Below, piece by piece: positions 41,537-49,158 of a stretch of DNA of 64,000 bases. Within the stretch, counting starts at the first letter, position 1; every line of letters begins with the position of its first letter. The notes under the pieces were generated by a model that was given only the letters and a program-made list of their open reading frames with translations, ran no database searches and was not told where the DNA came from. Source of the DNA: Mesobacterium_A hydrothermale (GTDB lineage: Bacteria > Pseudomonadota > Alphaproteobacteria > Rhodobacterales > Rhodobacteraceae); assembly GCF_035818635.1 (NCBI RefSeq), contig NZ_JAYLLH010000005.1:106483-170482 (forward strand), given 5' to 3'. Position numbers and translations under genes: made by a program.

Positions 41537-42070
41537 ATGCCCGCCCCCGTCCTTCATACGCCACGCCTGCGCCTTCGGCCCCATGTCATGGCAGACATGG
41601 ACCCGTTCTGGGACTTCTTCCAGAGCGCGCGGGCGACCTATGTGGACGGGCCGAAGAACCGCAGTCATTTCTGGTACGGCTTCGCCTCGGAAACCGGCAG
41701 CTGGGACCTGATGGGGCAGGGTGGCTGGGGCGTCGACACGCGCGACGGCCAGTTCATCGGCCAGGTCGCGATCACCCAACCGCCGCATTTCCCCGAACGC
41801 GAAATCGGCTGGATCTTCTTTGAGGCCGCCGAAGGCAAGGGCTACGCCACCGAAGCCGCAACCGCCGCGCTCAACTGGGCGTGGGGGCAAGGCTTCGACA
41901 CGCTGGTCAGCTACATCCACCCCGACAACGCCCGCTCAATTGCGCTGGCGAAACGGCTGGGCGCGGTGCACGACGCCAACGCAGACCTGCCCGACGGCGA
42001 AACGCCCGACGAAACCGTGGTATACCGCCACAGCCCCGACACCGACGGCAGCCCGGAGGCTTACGCATGA
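41537..42070 (+). CDS. RimJ/RimL-like GNAT acetyltransferase 1 of 5
   Basis: A 177-residue Acetyltransf_3 protein starting PAPVLHTPRLRLRPHVMADMD. Motif A is EAAEGKGYATEAATAALNWA, followed by SYIHPDNARSIALAKRLGAV. It begins 3 bp after ffh and overlaps the next gene by 4 bp. Relatives acetylate ribosomal protein N-termini, aminoglycosides or small amines; the target here is unknown. Confidence 0.9.
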   Translation: MPAPVLHTPRLRLRPHVMADMDPFWDFFQSARATYVDGPKNRSHFWYGFASETGSWDLMGQGGWGVDTRDGQFIGQVAITQPPHFPEREIGWIFFEAAEGKGYATEAATAALNWAWGQGFDTLVSYIHPDNARSIALAKRLGAVHDANADLPDGETPDETVVYRHSPDTDGSPEAYA

Positions 42071-42594
42071 GCCTGACCGCCGCCCCCCGTATCGAAACCG
42101 ACCGCCTGATCCTGCGCGGCCCCGAGCCGCGCGATATCGAACCCACCATCGCCTTCCTGATGGACCAGGACCGTGCCGCCAAGTTCGGCGCCTTCGACAA
42201 CCGGGGCGATGCCTGGCGCTGGTTCATGCTGAACGTCGGCCACTGGCACTACCACGGTTACGGCTATTTCGCGCTCGAACTGAAGCAGACCGGCGCCACC
42301 GCCGGTATCTGCGGCATCTGGAACCCCGAAGGCTGGCCAGAGCCCGAGGTCGGCTGGGTCGTCTTCGAAGGCTTCGAAGGCAAGGGCCTGGCATACGAGG
42401 CCGCCCTGGCCGCGCGCCAATGGGCCTATGACAGCCTGGGCTTCACCACGCTGACCTCGAACATCGTGCCGGGCAATGCCCGGTCGGTGGCGCTGGCCGA
42501 ACGGATGGGCGCCACCTACGAACGCACCTATCAGAACATCAGCATGGGCGAGGACATGCTCTACCGTCATCCGGGGCCGGAGGCGCTGGCATGA
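42067..42594 (+). CDS. RimJ/RimL-like GNAT acetyltransferase 2 of 5
   Basis: A 175-residue protein starting MSLTAAPRIETDRLILRGPEPRD. Motif A is EGFEGKGLAYEAALAARQWA and motif B is NIVPGNARSVALAERMGATYE. The start overlaps the stop of acetyltransferase 1 (ATGA), and its own stop overlaps copy 3. Clear paralogue of its neighbours. Confidence 0.9.
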   Translation: MSLTAAPRIETDRLILRGPEPRDIEPTIAFLMDQDRAAKFGAFDNRGDAWRWFMLNVGHWHYHGYGYFALELKQTGATAGICGIWNPEGWPEPEVGWVVFEGFEGKGLAYEAALAARQWAYDSLGFTTLTSNIVPGNARSVALAERMGATYERTYQNISMGEDMLYRHPGPEALA

Positions 42595-43103
42595 CCGTCA
42601 CCATTCCCGTGATCGAAACAGACCGCCTGGTCCTGCGCGCCCCCGCGCTGGCCGATCACGCGCCGCTCTGCGCCTATTTCCAGGACCCGCGCAGCCACTG
42701 GAACGGCGGCCCGCTGGACGCGGTCGCCGTCGGCCGCGCCCTGATGGCGACGGTGGGCCAATGGCACCTGCGCGGCTTCGGCCTGTGGTTTCTGGAAACC
42801 CGCGACACGCAGGCCTTCGCGGGCTTTGCCGGCATCTTCATGCCCTTCGACTGGCCGGAACCGGAACTGGGCTACGCTGTCACCGCCGCGCACGAAGGCA
42901 CCGGCCTCGCGGCGGAGGCGGTGACCGCCGCGCGCCAGGCCGCCGCCACCCATTTCGGGTTGACCCGCCTTGCCAGCTACATTTCGCCGGAAAACACCCG
43001 GTCGCAGGCCTTCGCCCGTCGCCTGGGCGCATCGCTGGAAACCGTCACCACCCTGCGCGGCGCCCAGACACAGATCTGGCGCCACCCCGAGGTCGCGCCA
43101 TGA
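42591..43103 (+). CDS. RimJ/RimL-like GNAT acetyltransferase 3 of 5
   Basis: A 170-residue protein starting MTVTIPVIETDRLVLRAPALADH. Motif A region is AHEGTGLAAEAVTAARQAA, followed by SYISPENTRSQAFARRLGAS. Coupled to copy 2 and copy 4 by 4-bp overlaps. Target unknown. Confidence 0.9.
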   Translation: MTVTIPVIETDRLVLRAPALADHAPLCAYFQDPRSHWNGGPLDAVAVGRALMATVGQWHLRGFGLWFLETRDTQAFAGFAGIFMPFDWPEPELGYAVTAAHEGTGLAAEAVTAARQAAATHFGLTRLASYISPENTRSQAFARRLGASLETVTTLRGAQTQIWRHPEVAP

Positions 43104-43666
43104 CCGTTGCCGTCGAACAGCACCGCCCGGGGCGGGCGTCGCGCCAGGCGTCCAAGATCGGCGGCCGGATCCCGACATTGGACACCCGCCGCCTGCAACT
43201 GCGCGCGCCGCGGATCTACGATTTCGGCGCCTATGCCGACATTTTTTGCAGCGATCGCGCGCAGTTCATGGGCGGCCCGTTCACCCGGGAAGAGGCCTGG
43301 GCCTCGTTCACCGGCGCCATCGCGCTGTGGATGCTGCACGGTCATGGGCTGTGGACGATCGACGCGCAAACCACCCCCTCCGCGGGCTTCGCGCTTCTGG
43401 GCTTCGACTATGCCGACCCGGAACCGGAACTGGGCATCTTCCTGACCGAAGAGGCCGAAGGCCACGGCTACGCCGAAGAAGCCGGCCGCGCGGTTCTGGA
43501 CCACGCGTTCAACGCGCTGGGCTGGGACACGGTCGTGTCTTATGTCGATGGCAGCAATGTCCGCGTCATCGCCCTGCTGACCCGGCTGAACGCCACCCGC
43601 GACGCCGCCGCCGAGACCGCTTTGGGCGACGGCACGCAGGTTTACCGACACCGGCAGGAGGCTTGA
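43100..43666 (+). CDS. RimJ/RimL-like GNAT acetyltransferase 4 of 5
   Basis: A 188-residue protein with a basic N-terminal extension (EQHRPGRASRQASKIGGR) before the usual TLDTRRLQLRAPRIYD. Motif A is EEAEGHGYAEEAGRAVLDHA; motif B is SYVDGSNVRVIALLTRLNAT, where the normally conserved Asn-Ala-Arg-Ser is changed. The extension is absent from the other four copies. It is coupled to copy 3 by a 4-bp overlap. Confidence 0.88.
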   Translation: MTVAVEQHRPGRASRQASKIGGRIPTLDTRRLQLRAPRIYDFGAYADIFCSDRAQFMGGPFTREEAWASFTGAIALWMLHGHGLWTIDAQTTPSAGFALLGFDYADPEPELGIFLTEEAEGHGYAEEAGRAVLDHAFNALGWDTVVSYVDGSNVRVIALLTRLNATRDAAAETALGDGTQVYRHRQEA

Positions 43667-43678
43667 CCGTGGACCTGC

Positions 43679-43731
43679 TTTCATCTTTCCAAAAATACTC
43701 GACAACCCCGGCTGCCACCCGCGCAGCCGGT
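43679..43731 (+). repeat. probable extragenic repeat (CTTTCATCTTTCCAAAAATACTC motif region plus hairpin)
   Basis: Positions 43679-43701 contain CATCTTTCCAAAAATACTC, an AT-rich word I recall as a recurrent intergenic element in Rhodobacterales genomes. It is followed by an 8-bp hairpin, CCGGCTGC (43709-43716) with GCAGCCGG (43724-43731). It interrupts the otherwise overlapping acetyltransferase tandem. A genome-wide match is recalled, not tested. Confidence 0.5.
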
Positions 43732-43748
43732 CACGAAAGGACCGTCTG

Positions 43749-44354
43749 ATGGGCCACCGCGATATTCCCGTCCTCGAAACCAAACGTCTGGTCCTGCGCG
43801 GTCCCGACCCCCAGGACTACCCCGGTTTCAAGGCCACTTTCGCATCGTATCGCTCGCGCTTCATGGGCGGTCCGTTGAATCCCTATGAGACCTGGATGCT
43901 CTACGCCGCTGAAATCGGTCACTGGGAAATCCGTGGCTACGGGATGTGGATGGTGCACCTGAAAGGGACCGAGGAAACCGTGGGCATGGCCGGCGGCTGG
44001 TGCCCGGCGCAATGGCCGGAACGCGAAATCGCCTGGATCATCTGGCCGGAAAAGGGCGGGCACGGGTTCGCTCTGGAAGCCACCCACCGGGTACGTCGCT
44101 ACTTCTACGAGGAACAAGGCTGGGAAACCGCGGTCAGCTTCCTTGACCCCAAGAACCTCGATTCGATCCGGCTGGCGGAACGGCTGGGGGCCAAGCGCGA
44201 TCACGAAGCCAAATCCGTTGACGGGCACGACGTGTGTTATCGCCACCCCAGTCCCGCGCAGTTGCAGGGCTCGCAGCTCGCGCATGGTATCGACATGGAG
44301 ATCGCCCATTATCAGGACCCGCTGTTCAAACCGAAGGGCTGGGCCATTGACTGA
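43749..44354 (+). CDS. RimJ/RimL-like GNAT acetyltransferase 5 of 5
   Basis: A 201-residue protein starting MGHRDIPVLETKRLVLRGPDPQDY. Motif A region is PEKGGHGFALEATHRVRRYF and motif B is LDPKNLDSIRLAERLGAKRD. It is separated from copy 4 by an 82-bp gap with a repeat element, and has a longer C-terminal tail ending KPKGWAID. AAGG lies 10 bp upstream of the start. Target unknown. Confidence 0.9.
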   Translation: MGHRDIPVLETKRLVLRGPDPQDYPGFKATFASYRSRFMGGPLNPYETWMLYAAEIGHWEIRGYGMWMVHLKGTEETVGMAGGWCPAQWPEREIAWIIWPEKGGHGFALEATHRVRRYFYEEQGWETAVSFLDPKNLDSIRLAERLGAKRDHEAKSVDGHDVCYRHPSPAQLQGSQLAHGIDMEIAHYQDPLFKPKGWAID

Positions 44355-44386
44355 CCGTTTTACCCCGATCCCGACCCGTACCGCGT

Positions 44387-44430
44387 ATGCATCCAGTGTG
44401 CATCGCATGTGCATGGCTTGTGCATCACCC
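44387..44430 (+). repeat. array of 11-bp GTGCAT-type direct repeats upstream of chorismate mutase
   Basis: Four contiguous 11-bp units: ATGCATCCAGT, GTGCATCGCAT, GTGCATGGCTT and GTGCATCACCC. The array ends 23 bp before the chorismate mutase start and 33 bp after the last acetyltransferase gene. It is the same repeat type, orientation and first-unit variant (ATGCAT) as the array upstream of leuD at 12193-12225. Confidence 0.78.
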
Positions 44431-44453
44431 GTTCCGGGCCAAAGGAGACCCGC

Positions 44454-44750
44454 ATGACCGACGCCGTCACCCGCGCCGCAGCCCTGCTGAAAGAGCACCG
44501 CGAAAGCATCGACCGGCTGGACGCGATCCTCGTCTACACGCTGGCCGAACGGTTCAAGCACACCCAGGCCGTGGGCGTCCTCAAGGCGCAACACGACCTG
44601 CCCCCATCCGACCCCGCACGCGAAGGCAAGCAGATCGCGCGGCTGGAAACCCTGGCGGAAGAGGCCGACCTCGATCCCGAATTCGCCAAGAAATTCCTGA
44701 ACTTCATCATTCAGGAAGTCATCAAGCATCACGAACAAAAGCAATCGTGA
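44454..44750 (+). CDS. chorismate mutase (AroQ class)
   Basis: A 98-residue all-helical protein converting chorismate to prephenate for phenylalanine and tyrosine synthesis. Motifs: EHRESIDRLDAILVYTLAERFKHTQAVGVLK (catalytic Arg, Asp and Lys), PARE in the middle and the C-terminal FLNFIIQEVIKHHE. The start ATG at 44454 follows AAAGGAGACCCGC; an in-frame ATG within the repeat array would add 15 residues. It stands just upstream of rpsP, 58 bp away, and is preceded by the 11-bp repeat array. Confidence 0.92.
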   Translation: MTDAVTRAAALLKEHRESIDRLDAILVYTLAERFKHTQAVGVLKAQHDLPPSDPAREGKQIARLETLAEEADLDPEFAKKFLNFIIQEVIKHHEQKQS

Positions 44751-44808
44751 CCACACCAAAGACAGGGCGGTGATGCGCCCTGACCCCGCCATTCAAAGGA
44801 GAAACACA

Positions 44809-45174
44809 ATGGCACTTAAAATCCGTCTGGCCCGTGGTGGCTCGAAAAAGCGTCCCTTCTACCGCATCGTCGTCGCCGACTCGCGCATGCCGCGCGACGG
44901 CCGCTTCATCGAGAAGGTCGGCATCTACAACCCGCTGCTGGCCAAGGACAGCGAAGACCGCGTGAAGATGGACGTCGAGCGTATCCAGCACTGGATCGCG
45001 CAGGGCGCCCAGACCACCGACCGCGTGTCGCGTTTCCTCGAAGCTGCCGGCGTCGTTGAGAAAAAAGAGCGTTCGAACCCCAAGAAGGGCACCCCGGGCA
45101 AGGCCGCTCAGGAACGCGCCGAAGCCAAGGCAGCCAAGGCCGCCGAAGGCGCAGAATCCGCTGACGCAGAATAA
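44809..45174 (+). CDS. rpsP: 30S ribosomal protein S16
   Basis: A 121-residue protein starting MALKIRLARGGSKKRPFYRIVVADSR. The core fits S16 to about residue 80; the extra tail is rich in Ala, Glu and Lys, as is common in alphaproteobacteria. AAAGGAG precedes the start at 44809. It opens the conserved rpsP-rimM-trmD-rplS block. Confidence 0.98.
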   Translation: MALKIRLARGGSKKRPFYRIVVADSRMPRDGRFIEKVGIYNPLLAKDSEDRVKMDVERIQHWIAQGAQTTDRVSRFLEAAGVVEKKERSNPKKGTPGKAAQERAEAKAAKAAEGAESADAE

Positions 45175-45193
45175 TCTGCGCCACGCTGATTGT

Positions 45194-45226
45194 CCCCCGG
45201 TGGCGGTTGCGTTCCGCCGCCGGGGG
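45194..45226 (+). terminator. GC-rich hairpin after rpsP (terminator or attenuator)
   Basis: CCCCCGGTGGCGG (45194-45206) and CCGCCGCCGGGGG (45214-45226) form a 13-bp stem with one wobble pair and a 7-nt loop. No T-run follows, so partial termination or mRNA protection between rpsP and the rimM segment is likely. Confidence 0.6.
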
Positions 45227-45246
45227 TCGTTCACTGTCACCAGACC

Positions 45247-45399
45247 ATGCGCCTTTTTCGCCTGATTATCTTTGTGGCCATCGCCTTCGTGGTGGGTATG
45301 TTCTTTGAACGGTCACAACAGATGGATCGGTGCGAAACCGCGGGCGGTGTCTGGACGCGCGCCAATGTCTGCGCAGGGGCAAGGGAACAGGATGGCTGA
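45247..45399 (+). CDS. 50-residue single-TM small protein overlapping rimM
   Basis: The ATG at 45247 opens 50 codons: MRLFRLIIFVAIAFVVGMFF forms an N-terminal membrane segment, then a short polar part with two cysteines (DRCETAGG and ANVCAGAREQDG). The stop overlaps the rimM start by 8 bp, suggesting coupling. I cannot name it. A similar small anchored protein may be a conserved companion of rimM in this group, but that is untested. Confidence 0.6.
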   Translation: MRLFRLIIFVAIAFVVGMFFERSQQMDRCETAGGVWTRANVCAGAREQDG

Positions 45400-45895
45400 A
45401 TTGATCTGTGTCGGCGCGATTGCCGGGGCCTTCGGTGTTCAGGGGGAAGTGCGGCTGAAAAGCTTTACCGCCGATCCCGAAGCCATCGCCAACTATGGCC
45501 CGCTGTCGACAGAGGATGGCGCAACCCGGTTCGAAGTCGAACTGACCCGTGCAATCAAGAATGGTTTTGCCGCGCGCCTGTCGGGCGTCGCGACCAAGGA
45601 ACAGGCTGACGCGCTGAAAGGCACCCGGCTTTATGCCCCGCGCGAGGTGTTGCCGTCGTTGCCGGATGATGAATTTTATCACGCCGACCTTATCGGCCTG
45701 ACCGTGTTCGACACCGGCGGGGCGGAACTGGGACGGGTGAAGGCTGTGCTGAATCACGGCGCAGGCGATATTCTGGAACTCACCGTTCCCGGTAATTCCG
45801 CAACGGTGTTGTTGCCCTTTACGTTGGCCATCGTGCCGACGGTCGACCTGTCCAGCGAACGGATCGTGGCGGACCCGCCTGACGGGCTGTTCTGA
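45392..45895 (+). CDS. rimM: 16S rRNA processing protein RimM
   Basis: A 167-residue ribosome maturation factor starting MAELICVGAIAGAFGVQGEVRLKSF. The PRC-barrel C-terminal half includes DDEFYHADLIGLTVFDTGGAELGRVKAVLNHGAGDILE. ATG 45392 gives the family N-terminus; an ATG at 45365 would add residues without family support. It assists 30S head assembly with S19. Confidence 0.95.
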   Translation: MAELICVGAIAGAFGVQGEVRLKSFTADPEAIANYGPLSTEDGATRFEVELTRAIKNGFAARLSGVATKEQADALKGTRLYAPREVLPSLPDDEFYHADLIGLTVFDTGGAELGRVKAVLNHGAGDILELTVPGNSATVLLPFTLAIVPTVDLSSERIVADPPDGLF

Positions 45896-46297
45896 AGCTT
45901 GCGCAGATCGTCGTTCGTGCCCGGTTCCAAACAACGGGCCCCAGCAGCGTGCAGGTGATGCCGATCACCAACACCCCACCCTCGCGCTCAAAGATGTCAC
46001 CGCTGTCCGACCTGCCCGGGGCGGACCCGCCGCTGAATTGTGCGGGACTCGCAGCAGACATCCGCGCACGTCCGGCGCTCGCAAGATCGGTGAATTCTGG
46101 ACCGGATTCCGCGATTCCCGCCGGATTCCTGAAACTGAACCTGCCCAACCTGTCGAATGAGGCGGCATCAGGGCGAAAAAAGGCAGCAGTAAGGCAGGTT
46201 TAAATATATGATATTATGAAATAAAATCGGAAATCCGCTGTCCCGGCCTTGGTTTTTCCCAGCATTTGCCACTTTTCTGCCTTATTTCGACCCGAAT
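45896..46297. other. 402-bp non-coding region after rimM, partly AT-rich
   Basis: The segment 46200-46232 is strikingly AT-rich (TTTAAATATATGATATTATG) compared with its surroundings and may contain the promoter of the orphan gene at 46304. A minus-strand open frame (45819-46148) contains a hydrophobic stretch but no recognisable gene features; I do not call it. Confidence 0.5.
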
Positions 46298-46303
46298 GTG
46301 ACC

Positions 46304-47491
46304 ATGTTTCGTGTGGGGGCACGTTTGATTGGGGGTTTTCCCTTGGTACTGTCGGTTGAACGTATTGCCTTGTCGGCTGCCGCTGTTAGCCCTGGTTTGT
46401 TGTTGTCCGTCGTAGATACGGACGTGTTGCGGTTGTCCGTTGGCTGGAGCGGGGCAGCGCTGCCTGTCCTTCTTGCGCTGGTGCTTTCAGGAATTGCGGT
46501 TGCCATGTCCTGCAAGGTCGCGCCGGTCGATCTGCGCGGATCGCTGGGGCTGATGCGGCGGCGGGGTATCGTGCACCTGATGGCGGATCTGCCTGCGGTC
46601 GAAGCTCAGCGCGGCGATTTGCGGTTCTACCTGTCCGAGGCGCAGACCCAGCCGAACCATTTTGCCGGCAAGCCTGAACCGGAAACCCTGAACCGGGCGA
46701 TCGGCAGGGCGCTGGCCAAACTGATGTCGGCACGCGGTCTGACCGACCTGGAAACCGCGCCGCGCGCGGCGCTGGCGGAACTCTATGTCTTTTGCAGCGT
46801 GATGCGCAGCACCCCTGGGGAAGCGGGCCGCCTGTCGGCGGCCTTTGTGAACCCGTATCAGGTGCTGACGATCCGTGACCATCTGATGACGTTGCACGCA
46901 ACCCGCCTGCGGTTCGAACGCCAGCGCGACACGTTCGAGGCCACCCGAGCGATCTGGCTGATGCGAAATGGTGTCAAGGGCCTGCGGCTGCGAGACAGTC
47001 TTGAGCGTATGGCAATGCCCGATCCCGACCTGTGGCACCACATCGTTTTGGAGCATGATGCCACTTGCCCCGGCCAGAGAGAGGCGGCGCTGTGGTGCGT
47101 CCAGCAATCCGCCTGCGACCGTGCGACCGTGGCGGGCTTTCTGGTCAACACCGCGCTGAACGGCAGTTTGAAGCGCGCGGTGCGGCAGGGCGACGCCGGC
47201 TTTGTCCGGTCGGTGCGGCGCGTGATCGAGCTGTGGAATGCCGGATGGTATTGCAATCACGAACTTGCGCTGGACCCGCCCGACCGGGTTGAACAGACCC
47301 GCGACACGGTTCTGGCTACGCTGGACAAGGTCGCTTGCGACCTGGGAGGGGACCCCTGGCCGGTGCCGCACGGACTGTTCATTCGCTACGAAGGCCGCGC
47401 CGTTCGGCGGCGTGACAACTGGTGCTTGATGACCGGGACACTGCTGTCGCCACCGAAATACGAAGATTACGTCGACCCGATTGCCGCCTGA
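46304..47491 (+). CDS. orphan membrane-anchored protein of unknown function between rimM and trmD
   Basis: About 395 residues. The N-terminus is hydrophobic (LIGGFPLVLSVERIALSAAAVSPGLLLSVV, then ALPVLLALVLSGIAVAMSC), giving two membrane segments. The remainder, from about residue 75, is soluble, helical and Arg-rich, with LPAVEAQRGDLRFYLSEAQT and DPDLWHHIVLEHDATCPGQRE. It has several Cys and Trp residues. Starts at GTG 46298 or ATG 46304 are possible, and no strong Shine-Dalgarno is seen. It breaks the usual rimM-trmD adjacency. Family not recognised. Confidence 0.72.
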   Translation: MFRVGARLIGGFPLVLSVERIALSAAAVSPGLLLSVVDTDVLRLSVGWSGAALPVLLALVLSGIAVAMSCKVAPVDLRGSLGLMRRRGIVHLMADLPAVEAQRGDLRFYLSEAQTQPNHFAGKPEPETLNRAIGRALAKLMSARGLTDLETAPRAALAELYVFCSVMRSTPGEAGRLSAAFVNPYQVLTIRDHLMTLHATRLRFERQRDTFEATRAIWLMRNGVKGLRLRDSLERMAMPDPDLWHHIVLEHDATCPGQREAALWCVQQSACDRATVAGFLVNTALNGSLKRAVRQGDAGFVRSVRRVIELWNAGWYCNHELALDPPDRVEQTRDTVLATLDKVACDLGGDPWPVPHGLFIRYEGRAVRRRDNWCLMTGTLLSPPKYEDYVDPIAA

Positions 47492-47563
47492 GACAGGGCC
47501 GACACCGGCTTGCCCCGTGGTTCCGGCACGGCTAGACCGGGGCGCGCAACAGGGGGCAGACCG

Positions 47564-48352
47564 ATGACAGACACGCCGAAATCGCATGGCCGCAAATCAA
47601 TCACTGCGTCGCTGAAGCCGCGCGACCTGATGGCGGAACAGCCGGTTCTGGCGAAAGCGTGGCATGCGCAGATCGTCACCCTGTTTCCCGACGCCTTCCC
47701 CGGTGTGCTGGGCCTGTCGCTGACCGGTCGCGCGCTGAAAGAGGAAAAATGGCAGCTGGAAACCATCGCCTTGCGCGATTTCGGCGACGGCAAGCACCGT
47801 AACGTCGATGACACCCCGGCGGGGGGCGGCGCGGGCATGGTGCTGCGCCCGGACGTGGTTGGGGCGGCGCTGGAACATGCGCGGCGGTCGGCGCGCGGCC
47901 GGATGCCGATGGTCTATCTGTCGCCGCGCGGGCGGCCTTTCGATCAGGCAATGGCGCGGCACTTGGCAACGATGGACGGGGTCACGATGATCTGTGGCCG
48001 GTTCGAAGGGTTGGACCAGCGGGTGATCGATCATTATGGCATCGCCGAAGTGTCGGTGGGGGACTACGTGCTGACCGGCGGTGAGTTGGCGGCGCAGATC
48101 GTTCTGGATGCCACCGTGCGGTTGCTGCCCGGGGTGTTGGGCAACGAAACCTCAACCGAAGAGGAAAGCTTCTCTGACGGGTTGCTGGAGCATCCGCAAT
48201 ACACCCGACCCGCCGAATGGAAAGGCCACCCTATCCCTCCGGTCCTGTTGTCGGGCAACCATGGCGAAATTGCAAAGTGGCGGCACCAGCAAGCCCAGGA
48301 CCTGACCCGCGAACGCCGCCCGGATCTGTGGCAACGCCTTGAAAAGAAATAG
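47564..48352 (+). CDS. trmD: tRNA (guanine-N1)-methyltransferase
   Basis: A 262-residue SPOUT-class enzyme methylating G37 of tRNA with S-adenosylmethionine. The trefoil-knot motif GRFEGLDQRVIDHYGIAEVSVGDYVLTGGELA is present, as are ETSTEEESFSDGLLEHPQYTRP and VLLSGNHGEIAKWR. The start ATG at 47564 is preceded by AGGGGGCAGACCG. The N-terminus has about 35 extra residues before HAQIVTLFPDAFPG compared with the minimal family. Confidence 0.96.
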   Translation: MTDTPKSHGRKSITASLKPRDLMAEQPVLAKAWHAQIVTLFPDAFPGVLGLSLTGRALKEEKWQLETIALRDFGDGKHRNVDDTPAGGGAGMVLRPDVVGAALEHARRSARGRMPMVYLSPRGRPFDQAMARHLATMDGVTMICGRFEGLDQRVIDHYGIAEVSVGDYVLTGGELAAQIVLDATVRLLPGVLGNETSTEEESFSDGLLEHPQYTRPAEWKGHPIPPVLLSGNHGEIAKWRHQQAQDLTRERRPDLWQRLEKK

Positions 48353-48489
48353 CGTCAAAGCGCCGCTTGACCCTGCGCGCGCATGGGGTCAGTCTGGCGC
48401 TCACGTCCGTGGCGCTGCGGGCGCGACCCCGGTCTTGTGAAAGGGGGCGCGATCCGATCTGTGTCCGGCAGGCTGGAATGGGGGGCCGA

Positions 48490-49155
48490 ATGGCCAAGAA
48501 CAACAGTCGCACCTTGGGCGTGATCGGGCTGGGCAACTTTGGCAGCACCGTCGCCACTGAACTGCAACGCTTCGGCAATCATGTGATTGGGATCGACACT
48601 CACGAAGGCCGGGTGGCGAACCATGCTGACAGCCTGTCACAGTCGTTGATCGCCGATGCCCGCGACGATGCTGCCCTTCGCGAAGCCGGGTTGGCGGATT
48701 GCGATGCCGGGCTGGTGGCGATCGGCTCGGACCTGGAGGCCAGCATCCTGGCCGCGATCAACCTGAAACTGCTGGGTGTGCCGATGGTCTGGGCCAAGGC
48801 CAAGACCAAGACGCATCACCGAATCCTGAGCAAGCTGGGGGTCGATCGGGTGATTCACCCCGAGGTCGAGATGGGCCAGCATATCGCGCAGGTGCTGCAC
48901 AATCCGCTGGTGCGGGACTATGTCAGCCTTGGCAATGGCTTTCACGTGGTCAATTTCCGCATTCCCGAAAGCCTTGAGGGCAAGACTCTGTCGGATTTGC
49001 CCCATGGCGAGAAATTCAACCTGCGCTGCATTGGCGTGATGCGCGGCACCGAGTACATCGGCCAGGACGGGACCGCCTGCCGGCTGGAGCGGGACGACCT
49101 GCTGTTGTTGCTGGGCCAGCGCAAGGACCTGCGCAGCTTTGCTTCCAGCCTGTAG
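48490..49155 (+). CDS. KtrA/TrkA-family potassium uptake regulator (RCK domain)
   Basis: A 221-residue NAD-binding protein starting MAKNNSRTLGVIGLGNFGSTVATEL (Rossmann motif), continuing through an RCK_N domain with VVAIGSDLEASILAAINLK-like text and an RCK_C domain from about residue 140. It gates the membrane partner encoded just downstream (3 bp gap). The pair is inserted in the ribosomal cluster between trmD and rplS. Confidence 0.9.
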   Translation: MAKNNSRTLGVIGLGNFGSTVATELQRFGNHVIGIDTHEGRVANHADSLSQSLIADARDDAALREAGLADCDAGLVAIGSDLEASILAAINLKLLGVPMVWAKAKTKTHHRILSKLGVDRVIHPEVEMGQHIAQVLHNPLVRDYVSLGNGFHVVNFRIPESLEGKTLSDLPHGEKFNLRCIGVMRGTEYIGQDGTACRLERDDLLLLLGQRKDLRSFASSL

Positions 49156-49158
49156 ACC

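Noticed and set aside
45819..46148. 109-codon minus-strand frame after rimM
   Set aside because: Has a hydrophobic stretch but overlaps the rimM end and lacks a good start or a family match.
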